64,000 nucleotides of DNA from Prunella strophiata. Its lineage: Eukaryota > Chordata > Aves > Passeriformes > Prunellidae. The notes under the pieces were generated by a model. The model did not search any database. It saw only the letters and a program-made list of their open reading frames with translations, and had not been told where the DNA came from. The stretch spans positions 67,860,830 through 67,924,829 of the forward strand of contig JAZBQD010000015.1 in the NCBI GenBank assembly GCA_036583965.1, written 5' to 3'. A program made the position numbers and the translations under genes. This document shows, in pieces, positions 35,447 to 49,492 of this stretch. Numbering within the stretch: the first letter of the stretch is position 1; each line of letters begins with the position of its first letter.

Positions 35447-38400
35447 TGAAATGGTTTTTTTAGTGTGTGAGTATCTATGCATATACATCTCTGTGTGTGA
35501 ATATTTATTACTCTTCTGGTAGTACATTTGGAGTTCAGTTCTGGAAAACTGACTGAATTTTTTCTCACACAAGCATCACTGACAGAATTGTCAATTATTT
35601 CCAGCATGGAATCTTAATTGCCAATATGTGAACTGGAAAAAACCCAGGTTTATTAGCAGATTCCAGGTTCAGTTTGCATATAATTTACTAGCAAAGAAGG
35701 GTCATCGCTGTAGCTCAGACTGTCATTCTGAAAGCTCTGTAGTTCTTCCTTCTGGTCTATTCTCTATTAGTTGTGCTGACCATCATGCAGAACAATTTTC
35801 AGTCCCACTGTTACAACGCTTTCCCTGTCAAACCATGAGGAGACTATTAACACCTCTCTGCTGGAAGCACATAAAATAATCATGGGAGCTGTTTATGTTA
35901 ATTCAGACTAACCCAGGCCTCTTTTTTGTTTTGGCATAATTACTGGTTCAAAATATCAGCATGTGTTAAGAGATCAGGATTAATTTGTAAGAGCTGAATG
36001 ACAATATTTCCAATGGCTTATTAAACACTAATTAGATTTAAAATGGTGTGACTCTACACACACTTGTGTGCATCAAGAAGTTTAAACATCTGTTTCATAA
36101 GTAATGCAGGTTGTAAGATTACAGAGTTTAATATCACTAGGGGATATCTTACCATATTTGATAACAAGTGACACATGCAATTTGGTATTTTTTCAGAACT
36201 AAAAGATTTAATTTGTTTTGTTTCATTTTTAAATTAAACAGTTAGCTTTAACAATATGGGGCTCTACTCATCTATTTGCACTTAAAACCTTATAAATAAC
36301 AGGATTTTATTAAATGTCTACCTGGGAACTAAGATGAATTAGAATTCCCCAGTGAAGAGTAAGACAAAAAGTGTAATGAAAGAGTAAAATAATTATTTTA
36401 ATGTAAAAATTTCTGGGATTATAATCTGGGTCATTTATTCTTGGTTCAGTAGTGCAAGTCAACAAAAAATAAATGGAGAAAGGAGAAACAGAGAAATGAA
36501 AACAGAGTTTAAAATAGTCCTAGTAAATCTGCTGGAATACACAGCATTAATTGAAAGCAATAAACTTAAACACCAACTACAAATCTAAGTGTGTAGCACC
36601 TGAAAAGGTTATCTGTTAGCTTAGCACCTAGAGCATGCACTATATTATGCCTGAGTTCAAGTCAAAGATGACACCAAAGACATTGCACAGTGCAGTATGT
36701 TCCAGACTGACATTGCAGGGCAGCCCTAGTTAACTGCAGATGCAATGTAAAGTCAAGCAAACAAGAAGCTTCTGAAAGTATATATATTTGCTTAACTCTT
36801 TTACAAGGTTGTTCAAACCCAAAAATATTGTCTCCGTAACAGCAAATATATGCTCATGACCAGAACACTGACCCTTTCTTCACAGCTCATGTGAATTTAA
36901 CAGATTGGGTGCAAGGTCCAGGTTCTATTTGTGTCTCACTCCCTTGGGTTATTTGGAAAGGCAGAACTATATTCTAGCCCTGCTTTGTTGATAAAATCTG
37001 ATGTGAAACCTTCAGCTTTAAAAAAAAATAATGAGGGTTTTGACATTTCTGCAGGACCAGGGCTTACACCAATCTTACCTGAGCTACCTCTCCTATATTG
37101 CAGGTTTTGTTCAATGTTTAATCTACTTATTTCAGTTCCCAGTATGCACTATTGTTTTAACACCTGTTTCTTCATCTTTCTTTTTTTTTAATTTTTTTTG
37201 TTTTCATGTGACTTGGTAAACACATCAGCCACTTCCTGCAGAAGTCTGGGCTATTATAGATGTCTGATGATGAGAAATCTGCTTAGCAGCTCTCTTCCAA
37301 ATATCATCTTTGAAAAGCAGAGAGATATTAATTTGCAACCTTACACTTATCAAATAAAAGTGTACTGTGTACACTCTTCTAAGTACACATTTCCTCCCAC
37401 AGCTGGACACAGAACAACTGGAGATTTGAAAGCATACTATTCTGAGTTCTTTTCTAGAGGAAAAAAAATCCATACTTTTGCCACTAATCTGCGGTGTAAG
37501 TATATGTTATTTTAGTTAATTATACTTGCATTTGGTTTTGTTTTTTTCTTATAGCCTCTACTTGCCAATAGTCACCAAGAGTAACAAGCAGCCTATCTGC
37601 CCAAGCCTGTATTTGGTCTGACATTCACTGATGCATCACTCAGCATTTTCTGCTTGAACTTTTAGGATTTATCCTTAGATTTATTTAGGTTTATGTGAGT
37701 TTTGTCAATATATTCCCTAAATCAAGAAACTAAATCAAGAATTTTCCCTTAAAGAGTTCAACAATGTACAAAGTTAAGGGGTAAATTATGGGACAGTGTG
37801 AACAAAACCTTGGTTCTGCTGAAGTGTGTTGCCATTTTGCCTATGAGCTCAAGAGAGTCAACAGGATGTATTTTATAAACAGAAATTATCTGCAATTCTA
37901 CATTTCAGTGTGGCATGCTAAAGGTGTAGAATTTACATATATTTAAGTAAAACTTTGCATTTCATTCACAATTAGCTGTTTTGTCTCAAACTCAGCTGCA
38001 TTCAACAAAAAAATAATCCTGTAATGACTTAAGGCTCGAAGTGTCCCATCAATTTATACAATTATGGTTTTATTCTAACATCACAGTGGATATAAATCAC
38101 CTGAGTTTTAATAATCTGTGTGATTCAGTTCACTTACTCCACTGTCATATCATGCAATGTGCATTCTATGGTATCTGGCAGGTTGCTGTCTTCTTGAGCT
38201 TGACTATCTTGGCTAGAGTCATTGAAGTATGCTGTCACACTCTAATTGGCTCTCTCTGGTTCCATAATTGTTCTTGTCAGATCAGTGGGATACAGGACCC
38301 CATTGAGGCCCACACTAAACCTGGATGTGATATAACTCAGCATTATATGTTATTTGGGGTAAAACACATAGAATTCAGGGTGTTTAAGGGCCCTAAGGGT

Positions 38401-40558
38401 GTCTTGTAGTATCTGATCACTTATTGACTCAGACAGACACATAGAGATGATAAGAGAATTTTTTACCATCTAGAAAAGTTTTGACTCAATTCAAAGCTGT
38501 AAAAAGGAGCTTCAGATGGACTTCATCCAAGGTCCATGTGACCGTTGGACTGTTGGATCCATATGCTACCATGTATCCTAAATACAGTAATTATCACTTT
38601 TTCAAGCCATAGTCACAGATTACCTTGGAGACATAGTGCCTGTTTTCCTACCAAAGTTGTTCAGGTATATGCTTCAATTTTTGACTACTTTAGGTTTTTG
38701 TTTCTAATTTTTCTATGTATCCTTAGGATTATAACATATTTCCTTCAATTTTCCTTCCATTAATACATTAATAACATTTTGACTGCCAAAATGTTCCTTT
38801 ACTACACACTTCCTCTAAATATATAATCACAAGTATTCAGTGTATGAGTTTATGGGATTTTAAGTTTAAATAAATTATTTTCTGTGACATTTAACAGAAA
38901 AAAATAGATTAATTACTAAGAGGTGATAATAAAATGGGTGCATTACTACCAGCAAAATGGATCTCAAAAAAACTCCAGAAATGATCAATTAATAGACAGA
39001 GGTAAAAAAAATTGTCTTCTTTATTCCTGAGAGTAAAGTATAATTTCATAAGGTTTCAAAGCATGTTATACCATAACTTCCTACCTTTTCTATTAAGTAA
39101 GCCTAAATTTTTGTGAAATAATTTATAAAATTATAAATAAACTATATTTATTTTTACCCCCGTCTATTATTATATGCATAGAATTCCTTGTTGTTAGAAC
39201 ACATTTAGTCATCAAAACTGGTAACTAACAAGTAGTGACATTCAGCAGCTGATTGAAAGAAATATTTTTCAAGTAGTCAAAGAGGATGTAATAAATTGAT
39301 AGGTATAAGACTGCAGTTCTGAATACAATCTCACAGGAATGTAATGAAAGTATCAGTTAATACCTCAATCAATGATGATGTAGTTTGTAATTTTAAGACA
39401 AAACTCATCAATATATTTTATGATAGAATGAAAAATTTTTCATCTTTCAAGACATCAAAAATAGATGGACGGAGCAGTGTTTTGTTCACAATATAAAACA
39501 GAATTGGAGGGGCTTTATGCTTCATAAGAGAAAACTTTCAGCTAATTAATTATGAATTTCTACTACACTAAAATTAGTTGGCACTGCATAATCCTAATTA
39601 AATTCAAGGCCAGCTCAAGCAATTCTGACTAAAGAATTGCATGACCATAGTTCATAGCCAAACCCACAACTTTCCATATATTTTCTGTCTAAGCCTCAAC
39701 TTTAGGCATAGGCATAAAATGGGTTGGTATTCTCAAGAATCTGTGTTGAGAGAGATGTATTTTGATGCAAACACAACTACAGTAAAAAAGAAATAGTCAG
39801 TATGCAAAAGGGAATGAATTACATGTTTATGTGACATGGAAGACCAGTTATAAATAACCCATACTTTTAGTGATTTTTAGATTTTTTGGTAATTCTGGCC
39901 TTTCTGACAATCAGCATTGCCCATATAAAATTGAATAAGTGTGTAATATTTCATTATCCTATTAATACCCCAGCCAGTTGTAGTCTTAGGAACTGGAAAG
40001 AAGACAAGCAAAAATGATGACATTTTCAGTCCACTGACTATGATTTACATTGGTTTTCTTCTCCTGCAATGTATTTTGGCACAGCATGGCTATGTACACA
40101 CAAACATTTTGTTTCAGCTAATGCAGCAAAAAAAAATTGGAATTCAACATGCTATTTTAAGACATGTTAAATATTTAAAACATTGTTTAGTATGTACATT
40201 GCAAAAGAACCAAAACTCAAGTGCACTCAGCCTACATATGTTCCTGATAAACCATCACCCTTTTTTTGTTTAAAAGCATAATGAGAAGAACTATTACTCT
40301 ATTTCCATAAACATCAATCTCAAAATCATAAACTTAGAATTTTCTTCCCAAAGAAATAAAATCAATTCCAAACACAAATATTTGCTCTGATTTCTTGGTT
40401 TCTGATCCAGGGTTTAATTGCAATAATATTTTCCCTACACTGTGAATAAGTCATTATAAATCAGCTCTATACTTCAGTATTCCAGAGTAATACTCCATGC
40501 CAAGCAACCTTTAGAAAAGGCCATAATTTTCTAGGCAGTTCTGGGGCTGTTTTATTTG
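35447..40558. other. Stretch without recognised gene
   Basis: The longest open frame, 38041-38409 (+, 122 codons), is not recognisable. No mobile element was identified. CTAAATCAAGAA occurs twice near 37718-37742 as a small local duplication. Confidence 0.6.
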
Positions 40559-40882
40559 TAGAATCATAGAATCATTAAAGTTGAAAAAAACATCCAAGAT
40601 CATGGAGTCCAACCTTTAAATGAACATCACCTTGACAACTAAACCGTAACAACAAATGCCATGTTCATATTTCTAGTATAATTCCACGAATGATCACTCC
40701 ACCAACTCCTTGGACAACCCATTCCCATGCTTAACCACTCTTTCAGTGAAAAAAATTTTCCTGATGTTCAACCAGAACCTCCCCTGGCACGGCTTGAGGC
40801 CATTTCCTCTTGTCCCAGTGTCAGGACAAGATGGATAGTTGACTGGGAGAAGAGGCTGACCCCCACCTTGCTGCAACCTTCT
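40559..40882 (-). mobile_element. CR1 LINE 3' end
   Basis: On the minus strand the copy ends with ATTCTATGATTCTAC (CR1 octamer repeat), preceded by GGTTGGACTCCATGATC and GTTTAGTTGTCAAGG, the usual CR1 3' UTR blocks. Further upstream lies the ORF2 tail: a GGCCTCAAG-type block, then a TTCACTGAAAGAGTGGTTAAG-like region (minus-strand frame reading FFTERVVKHGNGLSKELVE) and GCAGCAAGGTGGGGGTC at the 5' end. The sequence changes abruptly after 40882, so it is 5'-truncated. Its 3' UTR differs from the copy at 10275, so the two belong to different CR1 subfamilies. Confidence 0.9.
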
Positions 40883-41350
40883 GGAAGCAATAGAGTCATT
40901 TGCTTCCAGCTGCATGAGGGACTGTAGTCAAGAAATCCATGTTGTTTAGGAAGGCATGGCTTTGTTGCACCACGTGATAGCCTGACATCAGCTCTGTCTT
41001 TGATAGTGGTGACTATGGCCACCTCCTTCGGCTGTCCCTGGGGACATTGCTTGTTTTTGGCGTTGGACAGACAGCAGCTTCCTTTAGACTGGTGTGAGCT
41101 GCGAGCTGGAGCTGTCCTCAGCAGGGGCAAGATCTTGGCTGGCACTGAACCCAGGTCTGGGATGCTCCACCATACCCAGAGTGCCATCTACCTCATCCCT
41201 GGATAACCTGGAGACCCCTTTCCTTCCTTTTTTTTCTCCTCCAATGGCTGTTTTACAGCTATGCAGCACTGGCAGGTACCCTGGTCACTGTATCTGGAAC
41301 AAGCATAAACTGAACTGCAGCTGCACTTTGCAGGATCAAACCCATCAATT
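40883..41350. other. GC-rich block of unknown nature next to CR1
   Basis: Clearly more GC-rich than its surroundings. A 139-codon minus-strand frame (40768-41187) runs from here into the CR1 copy, and + strand frames overlap it. The translations show no known domain. It may be part of an unrecognised mobile element or an isolated GC-rich single-copy segment. Confidence 0.4.
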
Positions 41351-44300
41351 TCTTCAGAGAATTCCTAGCTTTGATACAAAAACTGTTTGTGAATGATAAT
41401 AACCTCTGGGTTTGGTTTCTATGGTTACTACTGCACTAAAGAAAACAGACATTTTCTCATTTATTTATTGATTTATGTCCTATTAAAGTGTTATTTGAAA
41501 AATCCAGACACCATTGCTTTTGGGACCATTTTATGCCTGTTTTAATTTTGATGTTATTAGTTTAAACAGATACCAGTAAATTCTACTTTTGTGATTTTGC
41601 ACAAACCAAAACCTATGCAAGAGAGTGGATCTCTTTATGATAGTATTAAGGCATTTGCTAAGTTGTTTAAGCCAAAGCAATTATAACACAATATAATTTT
41701 AATTAAATATGTAATATTATGGGCACTTACATCACAAGCTCACCTTTTGTCTGCCTCACTTTTCATTGATAATCAATTTTAACTTCCCACAAGGGAAAGA
41801 AGAGGAAATAATAGTATTTTGGTTAATATGTCCTCAGCTTTTTAATCACTATTTCGCCCAATGAAATATGACTATGAATAGCTATTTCTTATTTTAGAAA
41901 GAAAGCTCTTACCTTATTTGAATTTTGCTTGGGAAAAAAAATGAAGTATAATGTTATAAATTAATAATTACATTCTTAGGCTGATCTTTAGTTTCATTTG
42001 TAAGTTTTAACAACTGATCAATATCCATCAAGGCCTCATAATTCCCTATATATGGAACATGACACTGGTGTGATTTTTTCCCCCTGAGTGAAATGGTCTT
42101 TTCACATTGGAATTGTTCCTCACATGGAAGCAATTTTAAGCTTCATGATCTTTCTTTTCCCCTGAATCTTTCCAATTCCAGGTATGTTCTTTCTATTAGA
42201 TCAAGGGACCACAGACACTGAGTATCAAAGGAGTAAGTTTGTTGATTTTCCATGGATTTATTCAGTAGAATAATTACTCTATGTTATTTTCTGTTTGTTT
42301 TTTAATACTTCTTATCATCTGGAGTGCTTGCTAAGCCTAATAAGTCTTATTGCAGATATTTTCAGATGGCAGAATGTGCTACCACCAAGATATAATTCCA
42401 GAATGGCAATTACCACTTTAAAATTCACCACTTCCTGCACAATTCTTTCCTTAGTTTCATTTCTTTACATTCATCTACAGTGACTTTCACTTACCATTTC
42501 TCTGCCACAGTGATAATCTTGTCAGGTTCTTCTGCAATTCTTCAGCCACTGCCTTCATATCTACTACTTAGAACACATCATTGCATCATTTTCCCGTCTT
42601 CAAGAATTTGGCTGCAGTTTCATTAATTTGTGGAAGTGAAGGTCTTTGTGTAGCATGCCAGCTCTTTCACATTTCCCATGCTAGTGCACAATAACTGAAG
42701 AAAACTGTGTGACATAGCCTATTTCCCCATGAATAATACAGAAATTTGTAATTAATCTACCTTAGACATGAAAACTCCTCTTTAGCCAGAGTGAGATAAA
42801 ACCTCCAGATATCAACTTGTTTCTTAATCTTAGACATGTATCTGAAGGTTAAAGTTTTCTGGTATGATTTCTTGGAATCTCCTGTAATATCCACAGAATA
42901 TGGATGAACACTGGGTTGTTAGCAGTTTGAGGGTCACTGTGTCACCCTCATGTGTGAATCCTATTTCATCTGGGTTTCTCTGTTCTTTTAATTGGTCTGT
43001 GGGATGAGGTATTAGCTTTGAATTCTGTTCCATTTAAAGCATTTACTTTTCAGATCTTTCTGGGGTGTTGCTAGTACATTCAATATTATATTTGGTTTCT
43101 GCAGACTCCACAGTTTATTTATTGGGCTACAGCTCGAATTTTTGGTGATAAGCTGCCTGATGAAATAGATCACAACTTTTCATTATAGGTAGAAGCCACG
43201 AGTCATCTAAAGTAAGTGAAGGCTATATCTCAATTCACAGAACTGAACTGAAATATATGCCAGTTTGTTTTTTAAAAACAAGATAATAAAAATTGCTATT
43301 TTAAATATAAAAATCATAATGTGATCTATCTTTAGCATTCCTATTAACGTAAGTCATACAGTTATTTCAAAAGGCATGATTTAAATTCAACAACTAGCAG
43401 AATGAGTATGTTAAGGAGCTCTAAGAACTGGTCAGAGCTCCCATAGTTATTATGAATTAGTTTTCACCAAGACAGAGGTAAAATGCATACATTTATCTTA
43501 ATGGGGTTAAATTTCTTGTTCAACCAGACATCTGGGATGGTGCTGAATAAAACAAGGCAGGATAAGGGAATTTATTTGTTATCTATAGGCACAGAGTGAG
43601 AACCTCAGTTAATATTAAATTGTCTGGTTAATATCTTTCTAAGGACCTTCATCAGTTTATATCAGATAGAGATTAATAATCTCCACATGTGTAGTTTGAA
43701 ATAAGTTTTGAAGGCCATTGTATGTTTACAAGTTTTATTTCCATCCTTAACTGATATTTTTCTATCTGATGATGTTCAAAAAGTGGGAAGTAAAAGACCG
43801 TTAGAAATTAGAGGGAAAACCAGCTCAGACTCAATATTATGTGTCAGGTACCTTGGACCTTGAGAAAACAATTAGATCGATGAAAAATAGTTACTGAATT
43901 AAAAAAAAAAATAGAGGTGATGTTAGGGGAGACAAAACCGAATTTTAAATTAGCTTATCTAACTCTTCCCTTGACTATCATCAAAGTCATGGCTTAGATG
44001 ATGCTGTGTTTCTCATTGCCTTTAGCCTAAGGATGAAAATTGCAGGAGATACTTCTCCTCATAATGGCTAGTAGCTTCATTTCCAGGGAGCTACATGAAC
44101 ACTAGAAACTCATCTTTGCTGAGAGAAGGCTGGGCAAGTACATAGAAGAAACACCTGCTAAGGATTGCTAAGCAGACAGGCCATACCTGAATCAAGACAT
44201 CTTGATCAGAAACCATGAAGAAAGTCATTTGTGGCTTTCGTAGGGAGAAAATATATTTGTACTCTTCTGATTATTCTGTGTGTCCATTATAGTTAATCAT

Positions 44301-47300
44301 GATCTGAACAGCATGGCCATTCTCGTAGAGTTTTTAATATGCAACTGAAAAATATAACTACAGTAGGAGTAAGGACCAAACAAGCAAATGGGTCCACTGT
44401 AAGGTCTTAAAAGCTCCTAAGCTGGAAATTTAGAGCTCCATACTCACTTCCCTCTTTAATTATAACCTATGAATGTGCTCATGTGCAAATCGCTGAACTT
44501 ATCTCCCATCTCAGTTTCCCATTTTCTATAAAGAAGCAATGTTTCTGCATGTCATCAAGAGAAGACACAAGAAAAAAATGCAGTTGTCTGATGCAGACGG
44601 ATTATGTTTCTGGGTAGCTTCCACAGCCTGGATTTGGAGACTCTGTGCGTGTCCATGTTGATTGATCAGAACTTCACAGGGACCTGAAATTTTCCAAGGC
44701 TGATTTTTTTCTCCTGTGCTTTCTTCCCTTTCTGTGCTCCATCTATACATGATAGCACAACATTACACTGTTTCACAAGTATCTAAAAAAGATGGCTTAG
44801 AAAGGGGAAACAAGTTTAGATATAGTCTATTTATTTAAAGAAAATCATATTTAAATTGACTTTATCATGGATTTTAAGTGTCATCTGAGCCAACCAATGC
44901 CAATGTATCACATCTTGTGATTCTAACATGAAATGGACATGAAGACTTATAGCTGTCTCAGTGTGTCTGCTTAGCATGATCACTGTATTTATGTAACAAA
45001 ACTCTGGACCAGTGAGAAAAATCTCAGACAGAAAGAACAGGGGCATTCATGAATTGCCCAGTATAGCAGCTAATTCAGAGCCTCTAATAGAGTTTTGCAG
45101 AAAGTATCTTTCATACGGGTATTTTTAGTAGGCAATGGAAAAGGGCATCCACATGGTTTCAGACACTATTAATCATTACCTGAGGCAAGAGGGATGGAAA
45201 GACTGTTAGACTGAAACCTTTTGGAATCATTTATGTCCTTCATGAAAATTTAGCATGACTTATTATCAGAATGCCTGCCCCTCCATGAAATAAAATATAG
45301 TCAGATGTTTATCTGAGCCTAAATTTGCACTATCAAATATCACCTAACCCTTTTTAACACTGAAATGTTGCTACTAGCACTTTATTCAGGGCAGCAGAAA
45401 ACATTCAACAATAGGTGAGGACAGAAAGAGAAGAATGGTCACAGCCCACTTAGACCTGGTGTCCCTGCTTCATGAGCTTGCAAGACCAATACCCTTGATC
45501 TCATCAACTAAGGACCATCACAGATCATACACATCAATGCTAACGAGAAGGGAGTTCTGTGACTGTGTACTAGCTGCTAATTTAGGATGGATTTGTTAAG
45601 GACAAATTGTTTTGGGTACATAGTGATAATGATTGGTAGCAACTGTCAATGTGTATTGCTTACTGAATATTGATACAGTAAAGTGGTTCTGAGGTTTGAA
45701 ACAGGCATGATCTATCAGTCTTTTAAGCACGCTTGTCAGAATTGCCTCAAATTTCCTATAAATATCTGGCTAGAAATGTTCCTGCAAGTGAAAGTAATGA
45801 GGCTGCATAAGAAATAACAGCTCCACCAGCACTGTTTGTGTATTGATTCACCTTTGGCATTGGTTTTCCCAGCTCTTATTTTCTGTCTTGGACTCTCTTC
45901 TTCCATGTCTTGTCTGCAAAGTAGGTCATTAGAGGTCTGCTTTTCCTGCACTGTAAAGCCAAACAAGTCAAAGCAGTTTATTTTCCTCTTCCATGCATTT
46001 TGAATGAGATGTACATCACAAAAGACATCACAAAAGATCATAGGGTGTAAACACTTTTGACAATAAAAAAGAAAAATGCACAAGAGGATGCTACAAAGTA
46101 AAGCCAGTAACAACCAGTGTTTTCAACTGGTTGTTGAAAGACTCCACATCACTACTTTCTCCACATTTAAAACATGAGACAGTCCCTATTGAATATCTGC
46201 ATTCTGAGACTCTAAATACCACTAAATTAAACAGTTTTAAATAGAATTAACTTGAAATGACATGAGCAAATATGTCTTTTTTAGTGCACATTTCAGCTAT
46301 GGGATTCAAACTTGCAAGAGATAGAAATTGTCTGCTTCATTGCATCATTGGAAGAGTACTATCTAACCCATTCAAACTGTAATAGAAAACTATGATTTAC
46401 ACACTAAACCCCCTAAACTATCTAATGATGGAAAATACCTCTTACCACCATCATGCTAATTAAAGTGTCATCGAGGTTATGAAATGTTCTTTGTACTGTG
46501 ATGAGACAAGATGCAGGCAAATTGAATTTCCTTTCTGATGGCACTCAGTAAAAGATAATTGACCACTTGTTATTGCTAGGTGTCATGTAATAATAGGACA
46601 AGAGAAACCTAGTTTATAATAACTATATTGTCGTCAGAGATCAATTTCATCAAAAAAGAAGATATGGAAAGTTTAAAAAAAGTAATAAAGGAGAAAATAT
46701 CCTCTCCTCAGTAAAACATTGCAATGAATATCCAGATTTACACCACATATACATATAAACCAACAGCAGAATATATTTTATTCCAACATATTTTTAAAAT
46801 ATGTCAAAGCTACCTGCATGTACAAAATAGTATTATCTTACTTTACAGTTCTCAAGTGAAACACTGTGATTTTGTTGAACTGAACCTAAGAGGTGTTGGT
46901 GTTATGACTGAAGTACTACTTTTTAAATGCATGTGAGTACAGAAAGTTAGGGAGGCTTTAGTTTTATTGAGAGTAGTACGCAAAATAATGGGACTAAATT
47001 AACAAAAGGGAAACAAACAAATGAGATTATTAACGAGAAATAAAGTCTGTGTTTCTGGTTCAGAAATATCAAAGAACCTCAAACTGATCACTGCAATTTC
47101 TAAGGCTAAATGTTCATTGAAGGGATTTGAAACTTTATTTCTAAGATAAAAGAGTTCAGTACTACCAGCTGGCATCACAGAAGAGGGCACTTAACCTTTT
47201 TTCTCAAATGCAAAACTGCTTTTTTTTAGCACCATATAATGTAATGAATGGAGTGAGTGGACTCTACAGTAATCTGAAAAACATTTGTCCTTTGCTTTTT

Positions 47301-47696
47301 TTTTTTTTTTGTCTTTTTTGGTTTTGCTTTGCACATTTAGAGCATATGTTCATTTTTAACATGAGTGACAATGTTCATTTTTTAACACTGTGTGACAATG
47401 ATGCATCCACTTGCCATCACTTTGGGACAAGGTCTATTATACTGTATGTTTGTTCAGGAGCCAGAACAATATGATATTGTAGGAACTATGGTACCATAGA
47501 TAAATAGACACAGTCCTGCCTTCCACTTATATTTTCTTTTGGGTTTGCACAAATATTTGTGCGTACTGGGGATTCATACCAAGAGAAAAAGAGATGAAGC
47601 CACAGGAGACACTGAGGTCCAGAAATAGGGTTATATTCCTAGCTGCAGTTACCACATATGATCTAGACACTGCCTATGCATTCACACTGTGTAATA
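41351..47696. other. AT-rich stretch without recognised gene
   Basis: About 6.3 kb with no open frame above 125 codons (45736-46113, -, unrecognised) and no mobile element that I can name. Confidence 0.6.
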
Positions 47697-47747
47697 TAAA
47701 ACTTTTAGATTCTTCATGCCCTGTTTAAAACTTTTAGATTCTTCATG
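47697..47747. repeat. Tandem duplication, 29-bp period
   Basis: A 22-base string starting TAAAACTTTTAGATTC occurs exactly at 47697-47718 and again at 47726-47747. The seven bases between complete a 29-bp unit. The exact identity suggests a recent duplication. Confidence 0.9.
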
Positions 47748-47982
47748 TTTGACCAGCAGGCTGCTAATGAATTGAATATACTGTAAAGATCTTGAGAGAG
47801 GAGAGTATATTCCATCTTATCTACCCCATCTTTTGCTTGAGGGAAAGAATTCAAACACACTGATTTCATAGAATTTTTTTAGGTTTTCATAATAAATCAT
47901 TTACTACTCTTCTGTAGGCTGTAAATAAGCAAGTCAGTTTAAGTACCTCACTAAGTTTCCTAATAATATAAATTTCTATCTG

Positions 47983-48018
47983 AAAAAAAAAAAAAAAAAA
48001 AAAAAAAAAGAAAAGAAA
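47983..48018. repeat. Poly-A run (27) with GAAAAGAAA tail
   Basis: Uninterrupted A run followed by G-interrupted A. No retrotransposed gene or LINE is recognisable immediately upstream. Confidence 0.9.
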
Positions 48019-49404
48019 TAGCCTGATGTATGATTCAAAAATTGGATATAAAACCAGATTTTGTCAAGATCTGAAAACATGTACTTCAGGAAATGGGCAT
48101 TTAGCAATGGTACATATTCACATGTACAGTGAATTATTCAACAAGTCCCCTGAATTGCTGTATTTTCAAAAAATAATTTAAAAAGACAAAACTGTGGGAA
48201 AAGCAGTTAAACTTGTTCAGAGATCATTAAATTTTTCTATGTGGAATCATCAAAGTTGACAATATCTGGCAGCACTGGTGAGGCTGCCTCTAGATTGAGT
48301 ATGTAAGCCTAACAAACCTCACTGATCAGCAGAAGTGTCCCTCTGCTTCCTAAGCAAGTAGGCAGAATTGTCCATTGACATTTTATACTCCACCAATACT
48401 TTAGGTAGGTTTTACTACACAGCTGTAATGTAGTTGAGCTGTTTTATTGGACTGGTGCAGTTATCTTCCTTCAGGACCAGCTGTGAAATCTAGGTGCAAC
48501 ACTCTGTATAGACAAACAGGAAAGCCTAAGCTATAATTTTAATGCATCTCTAGAAATGTAGGAAAATTAAGTGATTATAACTGAGAGGTAGAATTAACAC
48601 ACAACAGCATATTTCCTGTGCAAGCAAATATGCTTTACAGGTGTGGAGTGACAGAAAAGTCAACCCCTAAATTCCACCAGTGGCTGTCTAAGAAAACTTT
48701 GCCATAAATGTGTTTTAGAAATACTTGCTTCTGTATTGTCCAGATCCTCAGAACAGGCAGGACATAGACTCTCTTGATTCACTGTGATCCATGATTTCTA
48801 ACAATATTTTTGTCACACTGGCAACAAGCATGCGTAAAAGCTGCCAGACAGGGCAGAACTGCAGGAGAGATGCAGCAGGGTCTAAAAGTCACCTTTACAG
48901 TCCTCTTAAATCAACTCTAGTGAATGCTCGCTGGCTGTGGCTGGAGACTCAGTGCCAATGCAATTTTACATGGAAAATTTGAGGAGATGGAAAACTCTGC
49001 AAAGTAGTTCTTGTTGAAATATCTTGTTAATGCACTACTTATAGAATTCTGTGTCAGAATTCCATATCTCTGTTAGTGATTGTAATTAGTCACTTATACC
49101 AATAATCTTCCTTACAGAGATTGTCTCCAGGTACTTTCTGTGAATTCCAGTGGTCAATGTTGAATTTTAAACACCAACTTCAGGCAATGATAAGCTATCC
49201 AATGTGCTAAAAATGAAAAAGATAACATTTTGACTAAAATAAATGTGTGTCTGTTTTACAAGGTAACCTTTTTGAAAAATACATTGTAGTAACATCAACT
49301 TTTTTCAAAGACTTCTTTCCCCCTCCCGTTTAAGCACACATTATGACATAACAAAGAAGTAATTGCATGACAAATAGATGGCAGGAGGACTTAAGTCCCT
49401 TTCC
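48019..49404. other. Stretch without recognised gene
   Basis: Open frames are at most 63 codons. Nothing recognised. Confidence 0.55.
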
Positions 49405-49492
49405 TAGGAAAAAAACCAAAAAAAGCAAAAAAAAAAAGGCAGATTTTTCTAATTAAAAAAACCAACCAACCAACCAAACAAAAAAACCAAAC
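49405..49492. repeat. A-rich tract with (AACC)n
   Basis: A-runs enclose a short (AACC)4-5 array at about 49458-49478 and an AAACC tail. The complementary strand carries GGTTGGTTGGTTGG. Confidence 0.85.

Noticed and set aside
38041..38409. 122-codon + frame as a membrane protein exon
   Set aside because: The hydrophobic stretch is short and the composition matches translated AT-rich DNA; no family similarity.
40768..41187. 139-codon minus-strand frame as a possible gene
   Set aside because: Its C-terminal third is CR1-derived sequence read across the insertion junction.
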